Shown here: piece after piece, positions 55,901 to 64,000 of the stretch
Position numbering within the stretch: the stretch's first letter is position 1
Layout of the letters: each line of letters opens with the position of its first letter
Source: Nicotiana tabacum
Taxonomy: Eukaryota > Streptophyta > Magnoliopsida > Solanales > Solanaceae
Direction of reading: 5' to 3'
NCBI RefSeq assembly: GCF_000715075.1
Contig: NC_134087.1
Span: forward strand, 157,963,436-158,027,435
DNA: 64,000 nt
The notes under the pieces: model-generated
The model's database searches: none
Seen by the model: the letters and a program-made list of their open reading frames with translations, nothing else
Told to the model about the DNA's origin: nothing
Made by a program: the position numbers and the translations under genes

Positions 55901-58900
55901 TCTATTCGATCCAGACTCCACTTATTCTTATGTGTCTTCTTATTTTGCTCCACATTTTGGTGTAGCCCGAGATTCCTTGAGTTCTCATGTTTATGTATCT
56001 ACTCCTGTGGGAGATTCTATTGTTGTGAACCACGTTTATCGGTCGTGTTTGGTCACTATTCGTGGTTTTGAGACCAGAGCAGACCTATTGTTGCTCAACA
56101 TGGTTGATTTTGATATTATTCTGGGCATGGACTGGTTGTCACCCCATTATGCTACTCTTGATTGTCACGCCAAGACCGTGACGCTGGCTATGCCAGATAT
56201 TCCGCGTGTTGAGTGGAGTGGTACTTTAGATCACACTCCCAGTAGAGTTATCTCTTTTCTTAAAGCTCAGCGTATGGTTGAAAAGGGGTGTGCCGCGTAC
56301 TTAGCTTATGTGAGAGACGTCAGTATTGATACTCCTTCGGTTGATTCAGTTCCAGTAGTACGAAATTTTCCCGATGTGTTCCCAGCTGATCTTCCAGGCA
56401 TGCCGCCTGATAGAGATATTGATTTTGGCATTGATCTGTTGCCGGGCACTCAGCCCATTTCTATTCCCCTATATCGTATGGCTCCTCCTGAGTTGAAGGA
56501 GTTGAAGGATCAGTTGCAAGAATTGCTTGACAAGGGTTTTATTTGGCCTAGTGTATCGCCTTGGGGTGCTCCTGTCTTGTTTGTAAAGAAAAAGGATGAT
56601 TCTATGCATATGTATATTGATTATCTCCAGTTGAACAAAGTTACAGTTAAGAACCGTTATCCTTTGCCTCGTATTGATGATCTGTTTGACCAGCTTTAGG
56701 GTGCACGGGTGTTTTCTAAGATTGATTTGTGCTCAGGTTATCATCAGTTGAAGATTCGAGAACCAGATATCCCGAATACTGCTTTCAGGACTCGGTATGG
56801 CCATTACGAGTTCCTTGTTATGTCATTTGGGCTGACCAATGCCCCAGCAGCCTTTATGCATTTGATGCACAGTGTGTTCCGGCCATATCTTGACTCGTTC
56901 ATCATTGTCTTTATTGATGATATTCTGGTGTATTCCCGGAGTCGGGAAGATCATGAGCAACACCTGGGAACTGTGCTTCAGACTCTGAGAGAGAAAACGT
57001 TATATGCTAAGTTCTCGAAATGTGAGTTTTGGTTGGATTTAGTGGCATTCTTGGGCCACGTGATATCGAGTGAAGGTATCCAGGTGGATCCGAAGAAGAT
57101 AGAGGCCGTGCAGAGTTGGATCAGACCATCCTTAGCTACCGAGATCCGCAGTTTCCTTGGTTTGGCTAGCTACTACCGTCGTTTTGTGGAGGGGTTTTCA
57201 TCGATTGCAGCCCCTATGACCAGGTTGACCCAGAAGGGTGCTCCATTTCAGTGGACGGAGGAGTGTGAGGTGAGCTTTCAGAAGCTCAAGACAGCCTTGA
57301 CCACAGCCCCAATTTTGATACTGCCTACAGGTTCGGGGTCTTATACAGTCTATTGTGATGCCTCGAGGGTTGGCCTCAGAGCGGTGTTGATGCAGGATGG
57401 TAGGGTGATTGCCTACGCGTCCAGACAGTTGAAGATACATGAGAAGAACTACCCTGTTCACGACCTTGAGTTAGCCGCCATTTTTCACGCCCTAAAGATT
57501 TGGCGCCATTACCTATACGGTGTGCTTTGTGAGATTTATACTGACCATCGAAGCTTGCAGCACTTGTTCAAGCAAAAGGATCTAAATTTGCGCCAGAGGA
57601 GGTGGTTAGAGTTGCTGAAGGACTATGACATCACTATCTTGTATCACCTGGGCAAGGCCAATGTGGTGGCCGATGCTTTGAGTCGCCGGGCGAAGAGAGT
57701 TTGGGGAGTTTGGCATATCTACCAGCATCAGAGAGGCCTATGGCAATGGATGTTCAGGCCTTAGCCAGCCAGTTTGTGAGACTGGACCTTTCAAAGCCCA
57801 GTCGAGTCCTAGCTTGTGTGGTTTCTCGGTCTTCCTTGTTTGACCATATCAGGGAACGGCAGTATGATGACCCTCATTTGCTTGTCCTCAAGGACAAGGT
57901 TTAGCATGGTGATGCCAGAGATGTGACTATTGGTGATGATGGGGTATTGAGGATGCAAGGTCGGGTCTGTGTACCCAATGTTGATGGTATTCGGGAGTTG
58001 AGATTGGAGGAGGCTCATAGTTCGCGGTATTTTATTCACCTAGGTGCCACGAAGATGTATCAGAATTTGAGGCAGCACTATTGGTGGAGGGAGATGAAGA
58101 AGGATATAGTTGGATTTGTAGCTCGGTGCCTCAACTGTCAGCAGGTAAAGTGTGAACACCAGAGACCAGGTGGGTTACCTCAGCAGATAGAGATTCCGGA
58201 GTGAAAGTGGGAGCGGATCACCATAGATTTTGTAGTTGGGCTTCCACGGACTTTAAGAAAGTTCGATGCTATTTGGGTGATTATGGATCGACTGACCAAG
58301 TCCGCTCACCTTATTCCTGTGTGTACTACTTATTCCTTAGAGAGGTTGGTGGAGATCTATATCCGGGAGATTGTTCGTCTGCATGGTATCCCGGTTTCCA
58401 TCATTTTAGATAGAGGTACTCAGTTCACATCACGGTTCTGGAGGGCCGTTCCCCACGAGTTAGGTACTCGGATAGAGTTGAGTACAACATTTCACCCTCA
58501 GATGGACGGACAGTCCGAGCGCACTATTCAGATTCTTGAGGATATGCTCCGCGCGTGTGTGATTGAGTTTGGAGGGTCTTGGGATCAGTTCTTGCCATTG
58601 GCGGAGTTTGCGCACAACAACAACTATCAGTCCAGTATTTAGATGGCACCGTATAAGGCTTTATATGGGAGACGGTGTAGATCTCCGGTGGGTTGGTTTG
58701 AGCTGGGCGAGGCTAGATTATTGGGCACGGACTTAGTTCAGGGTGCCTTGGAAAAGGTTAAGGTGATTCAAGACAAACTCCGTACAACCTAGTCCAAACA
58801 GAAGAGTTACGCAATCCGGAAAGTTCGTGATGTTTCCTATATGGTAGGTGAGCGAGTTCTGCTTCGGATTTCGCCTATGAAGGGCGTCATGAGATTTGGG

Positions 58901-59286
58901 AAGAAAGGGAAGTTGAGTCCGAGGTATATTGGCCCTTTTGAGATATTGAGGTGAGTTGGGGAGGTTGCTTATGAGCTTGCCTTACCCCCCAGCTTGGCAG
59001 GAGTGCACCCAGTATTTCATGTTTTGATGCTCCGGAGGTATCACGGTGACCCGTCGTACGTGTTGGATTTCAGTTCAGTCTGGCTGGACAAGGATCTATA
59101 TTGGACAGACAAGTTAGAAAGCTGAGGTCAAAGAACATTTCTTCGGTAAAGGTTCAGTGGCGGGGCCAGCCGGTCGAGGAGGCGACCTGGGAGTCCGAGT
59201 TTGATATGCGGAGCCGTTATCCTCATCTATTTCCCGACTCAGGTACTTTTTTCTTTTGTCCGTTCGAGGACGAACGGTTGTTTTAG
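55901..59286 (+). pseudogene. Gypsy B pol: protease, RT, RNase H, integrase, chromodomain (decayed)
   Basis: The protease motif reads [13 protein letters not shown], with Gly to Asp in the family DPGS motif. RT carries the intact [10 protein letters not shown] box (about 56905). RNase H has YCDASR, TDHRS and [10 protein letters not shown]. Integrase has HSSRYFIHLG...CLNCQQVK, then ILDRGTQFTSRF and DGQSERTIQILE. The C-terminal chromodomain-like block is VKVQWRGQPVEEATWE (59140-59190). Stops lie at 56697, 57902, 58202 and 58640, with others near 58790 and 58953; most can be read as CAG to TAG or TGG to TGA. Frame shifts occur near 57690 and near 59100, where some codons are missing. Confidence 0.9.
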
Positions 59287-59296
59287 AGGTGGAGGA

Positions 59297-62067
59297 TGTG
59301 ACGACCCAAAGGGGTCATCACCGGATTCCTTCCTTTTCCATGCTTCCTAGGCTTTGAAACCCTTGCTTTTAGTTGCCTCGAATTGTGTGCGCAATCCGAG
59401 CGCGTAGCCGGAAAGCTTTTATGTTGAAATATGCGAATTATGTGAAAAATTTGATGAATGTTGATATAAATATTGTTAAAGTTGACTTCGGTCAACATTT
59501 TAGGTAAACGGACCCGGACCCGTGATGTGACGGTCCCGAAGGGTCAGTAGGAAAATATGGGACTCGGGCGTATTCCCGGAATCGAAATTCGAGGTCCCGA
59601 GCCCGAGTAAAGAATTTTTGAAAGAAATTGTTTTACTGAAAATGATATGAAAACTTGAAATGAAAATGAGTTAGAAAATATAGGTATCGGGCCTGTATTT
59701 TTGTTCCGGCGCCCGGTACAGGTTTTAAATATGCATTAAGCGCTTTCTGTGAAGTTTGGTCGAAATCAGACGTCGTTTGGCGTGTTTCGGACCTAAATGT
59801 CTAAAGTTAGAAGATTGAGAAGTTTGAATTGGAAACGATGATTTTGAGGCTTGATTCTTTGATTATGATGTTATTTTTGGCGATTTGATCGCACAAGTAA
59901 GTCCGTAAGGTATTTTCGAGATCATATGTATGTTTGGTTTGGAGCCCCGAGGGCTCGAGTGAGTTTTGAGTGGGGCCCGGGAGGTCTTAGACTTAAAAAA
60001 GATTGCAGGTTCAGGTGTTGCAGGCCCCAATGCGGCTGCGGCCATTTCCGCGCGGTCCGCGCTGGCAGCCACGCGGCCGCTGTGTTTTTCTGTGCGGTAT
60101 GCGTGGTGGGGTTCAGAGGGGTCGGTAGCTAGGTCGACCAGCGTGGCCGCACACCAAATCAGTGGGGTCCGCGCTGGGTGGGTTCAGAGAGAGCCCACTT
60201 TTTCCCTCCCTCGGCGCGGCCGCGGTACATTTCTGTGCGGTCTGCGCCAACCCTCGGCAAAGTATATAAACTCGGGGTTTTCAGTCATTTTTCCACTTTT
60301 CAAAAACCCAAAACCTAAGAGGCGATTTTCTAAACAACATTTCTTCTCCAAAATGATTTGGTAAGTGATTTCTAACTTAATTTCTTTATTCCTTGACATC
60401 TTTTAACATGATTTCAACTTGAATCAAGGATTTTCATAAATGGGAATTGGGGGTTTTGGTTAGAACTTAGGTTTTCTTAAATTTGGGAAGTTGGACCTCA
60501 AATTGAGGTCCGATTTCAACACTAAGCATATATTTAGATTCATGGGGGAATGGGTAACCGGGTTTTGGTCCGAACCTCGAGTTTTGACTATGTGGGTCCG
60601 GGGGTATTTTCGACCTTTTTTGGGGGAAAACCTTGTAAAAACTATTTTATGCATTGGGGTTAGTTCCAATAGTATTCATTAATGCATTTAAGTAATTTGT
60701 GACTAGATTCGAGCGGTGGGGTGGTGAATTCGAGGGGTAAAGCTATTCTAGAAGCGTGAGTTGAGTTTGGAGCATTCGAGGTAAGTGGCTTGTCTAACCT
60801 TGTGTGGGGGACCTTTCCCCTTAGGATGTGCTATATTTGATAATTGAAATGCCCTGTACGTGAGGTGACGAGCGCGTACTTGAGCTAATTGTTGAAAATC
60901 CAGTTTTTCCTTAAGTATTTCAATTGAGTTCTTTTTTTTCCCTGTTTTATTCTACTTGTGAATTTAGCATGTTGCTAGTTTAGGAAGGCATGTTTAGTTG
61001 ACTTAATTGCCTATTTGCTTAAATTTCCTGAATTGCATTACGTGAAGCATGTTAGGCTAGAAGTAAATGTTTACTTGGTACGGAATTAGCATTTAATTTA
61101 ATATTCTTGTGTTGCTGCTCTGTGTTTTAAATTGGGACTACGAGACGATATCCCGGGAGATTTCCCCTGCACTTTTACTTTGGGACTACGGGCTAGATTC
61201 CCGGGAGATCCCCTCGCATATATATTAAGGATACCAAGAGATCCTCGGGATACCAAGAGATCCCTGGTGTAAATTGAGGATACCGAGAGATCCTCGGGAT
61301 ACCAAGAGATCCCTGGCATATATTGAGGATACCAAGAGATCCTCGGGATACCAAGAGATCCCTAGTACATGTTGAGGATACTAAGAGATCCTCGGGATAC
61401 TTAGAGATCCCCGGTTACTTCCCTTATGGTTTGCTTTCACCTCTGTTTCCGTTATTGTACTCTTATTATCCTGTATAGATTCTTATTGTAGATTCTCAAT
61501 TCCACTGTTTATCTTATCCTGTCATCTTTATATTTTATTTAACCTCAGTAGGGCCCTGACCTTCCTCGTCACTACCCAACCGAGGTTAGGCTTGACACTT
61601 ACTGAGTACCGTTGTGGTGTACTCACGCCTCTTCTGCGCATGTTTTCATGTGCAGATCCAGGTACCTCTACTCAGGTGCACTATCAGTGAGGTAGGAGGA
61701 CTACGGAGACTTTGAGGTAGACCTGCTGCGTCCGCAGACCGACGAGTCTCCCTCTTTATTCCATCTTTAGTATTTAGTTCTCTTTCCTTCCGTTTGTTAG
61801 ATATTCTGGAGTTTGGAGCCTCTCTATACATATTCTGTAGCCTGTGTTTCCCGTGAGTTTCTGGGTTTTGGGATTGTTTTAGTCTTGAGATATTGAGTTG
61901 TTCATGCCGAGAGGCATTCTATACAATTTCTTTTTATTTATTTATTTAGATATGGTATTCTATTTTTCTACAATTATTATGTTTTTCTGTAAGTGTTAGG
62001 CTTACATGGTCACGGAGACCAGGTGCCGTTATGACATGTTCACGGTTGGTAAACTAGGGTCGTGACA
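59297..62067 (+). repeat. Second, full-length LTR of Gypsy B (2771 bp)
   Basis: It follows the polypurine tract GGTGGAGGA at 59288-59296. It starts TGTGACGACCCAAAGG and ends GTCGTGACA. Unlike a normal 3' LTR it is followed by a primer-binding site and gag, so it also serves as the 5' LTR of a second unit. Confidence 0.92.
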
Positions 62068-62271
62068 AGTTGGTATCAGAGCTCTAGGTTCATAGGAGTC
62101 ACGGAACACAGGCCGGATTATTAGAGTCTCGTTGATTGGTACGGAGACGTCTGTACTTATCTACGAGAGTCTATGTAACTGTTTAGGAAAAAATTCTTCA
62201 CTTCATTGATCTCCTTGTCGTGCGATATTTTTGACATCAATTCTAAACTTCTGTCTTCTATTCTCTCACAG

Positions 62272-62937
62272 ATGGTAAGGACACGTGCTACTCGGGACGA
62301 TCTGGCACCCGCACCCCCTCCTGCAGCCGTCAAAGGTAGGGGTCGGGGCAGAGGCCATGGACGTGCACGGGGTGCAGCCAGAGTACCTGCACGAGCTGCC
62401 GCTGAGGTACCGCCAGCAGATCCAGCCGGAGTTCAGGCACCCAACACGCCTACAACCACTACTACTCCAGCCTTTCAGGAGACATTGGCACTGTTTATGA
62501 GTATGTACACCACGCTGGCTCAGGCAGGGTTGCTTCCCCTTGCTGCAGCCACATCCCAGGCCGGGGGAGGGGCACAGACTCCCGCCGCCCGCACTCCTGA
62601 GCAGCGAGTGCAGGTTGAGCAGGTCCCAGAGATCATTCCTGTACAGACTACAGTTCTAGTTCAGCCCGAGGATGGGGCAGCTGCTTCTGAGGATGAGCAG
62701 CGGAGACTCGAGAGGTTCAAGAAGTATGATCCTCCGGTTTTCAGTGGACTAGCGACAGATGATGCCTTGGGATTTCTATAGGGTTGCCACCGTATTCTTC
62801 GTACTATGGGTATTATCGGATCGAGCGGAGTTTCTTTCACTGCTTTCCAACTTTGGGGAGCCGCCTATGAGTGGTGGCACACCTATGAGTTAGACAGTTC
62901 AGACGAGGCTGCTTCACTGACTTGGACCCAGTTCTCA
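62272..62937 (+). pseudogene. Second, truncated gag of the tandem Gypsy B unit
   Basis: The ATG at 62272 starts the same gag as 54378 with a few percent differences. TAG at 62779 replaces a CAG (FLQGCHR in the first copy). Similarity stops in the middle of the gag domain at about 62937 (TTCTCA), where unrelated AT-rich DNA begins. Confidence 0.92.
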
Positions 62938-64000
62938 AATCATTAAACGTTAAATTAGTTGATTATTATTATTATTATAAAATATTACATGTATTGTCTT
63001 AAAATTGTCAAGTAGTTTATTTTTCGACACCATACTTGGCTTAACCTCAATACAAACTACTCAAATTGCATTCCAATTCAAATTCGAATATCATATCAGT
63101 TTGTTAGTAATAGTGATTTTTTAAAAACGACACATAATGTAAATTAAAAAAATATTTTAGGATATTTTATCTTATAATCTATGTATTTGAGTTGAAAAAA
63201 ATATTTGAAATCGATGAGATTAACTTTCAAAATTTTTATACTCAACAAAGATGAAACATAAGAAGAAATTTGTTGTCATCTTTTATTTCTCGATTTTAGA
63301 TTTTTCTAACATTTTTTCAATATATATTTTCTTTTATCTTATTTTTTATGTCATTATTTCTTTTGTTACAAAAAATTAATTTATTTCACTATAAAAGGAT
63401 CAGTTTTAATAAAAATTGTCTACGTATGAACTTTAATTACATTTTTAGTCTTTGGTTGAAATTATTTCATATTTTTCTTTTGGCTTTATCTAATCAGCCT
63501 AACCACTTAAATTTAAAAATTGAATGATGTGTAATTTTTATATAATCCATATATAATGTGTATAATCGTGTATTGTCAGTATATTATCTGTTTATATTAG
63601 CTATAAAAAGTAAACAATAAATATGACCGGATATTATGTAAATATTCCATAAGATTTCGATTTTTTGAGTTTATTTATTATATAACTTCTATTATAATAA
63701 TTTTAAAACTCTCTACTAATGTTCAAAAATATCTTATCTTTTTATTATCTTTGAATTAAAAAAAGTAAAGAGTTTTTCCGAAATAATTTATTTACATTTA
63801 AAAAAAATATTTCACGTCATACCAATTTTTTCTTTATATATACTCTTTGTTACATTTAAAAGTCACTATAGAAACTATCAATTATAAACTAATTTATCTC
63901 TTGTTGAGTTTGAAAAAAAAACTTTCACATAATCTAAAGATTCAAAACTAATATTCTTTGACCAAAAAAATATTATACCCTTGCAATATTGGCTTGACTA
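62938..64000. other. AT-rich intergenic DNA, no gene seen
   Basis: Long A and T runs, an ATT repeat at 62966-62978, and no frame above 60 codons. Nothing further can be supported. Confidence 0.6.

Noticed and set aside
51709..62937. Endogenous pararetrovirus
   Set aside because: Because such sequences are common in Solanaceae I looked for movement protein and coat/RT order without integrase. All RT regions here are linked to an integrase and LTRs, so they are Gypsy or Copia elements.

Overview
This window looks like nuclear DNA of a plant in the nightshade family (Solanaceae), most likely Nicotiana or a close relative. The evidence is spliced GT-AG exons in AT-rich DNA, SINEs that end in TTG repeats as in the tobacco TS family, a disease-resistance gene of the Solanaceae late-blight R1-like group, and several kilobase-long Gypsy LTR families. 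There are no bacterial operons, no CRISPR array and no tRNA or rRNA gene. About two thirds of the window is transposable-element DNA. Most reading frames above 60 codons are retrotransposon remnants or chance frames.

Layout. 1-1535 is a minus-strand LTR of Tat/Ogre type that runs off the left edge. 1572-5529 is a minus-strand, apparently non-autonomous LTR element with a 2.8 kb LTR. 5530-9147 is AT-rich DNA holding a 1045 bp hAT-like element with an 8 bp target duplication. 9148-26184 is a decayed minus-strand Copia element (5 bp duplication TTCTC), split by a complete 11.0 kb Gypsy chromovirus (10153-21191, duplication AGTGT). 26190-34483 is a BSD2-like DnaJ-type zinc-finger gene with five recognisable exons. 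It is broken near its start, and its second intron holds a young Copia element with an intact polyprotein (28213-33218, duplication GCATC). 34500-40950 is intergenic, with MITEs, SINEs, tandem repeats and three promoter-like repeats. 40987-43780 is a CC-NB-LRR resistance gene with one frame break. 45335-46608 is a Mutator-like element with a 9 bp duplication carrying a piece of an LRR receptor gene. 47656-47930 is a LINE remnant. 48447-49765 is a partial duplication of the 3' end of the BSD2-like gene. 50114-51665 is the 3' end of another Copia element. 51709-62937 is a Gypsy chromovirus in the unusual order LTR - internal - LTR - partial internal. The last kilobase is AT-rich and shows no gene.

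How the parts relate. Two host loci can be recognised: the BSD2-like gene (Rubisco assembly chaperone family, plastid) and the R1-like NLR (intracellular immune receptor). Both carry frame breaks in this copy, so either may be a pseudogene, or the breaks may be sequence errors. Target duplications and nesting give a partial order of events: Copia into the region upstream of the BSD2-like gene, Gypsy into that Copia, and a recent Copia into intron 2. After the 3' end of the gene was duplicated, a MITE entered one copy and a SINE entered the other; each partner copy still shows the empty site. I did not find a new functional system. The best leads are the gene-carrying Mutator element, the hairpin arrays shared by LTRs of different families, and the tandem Gypsy arrangement.
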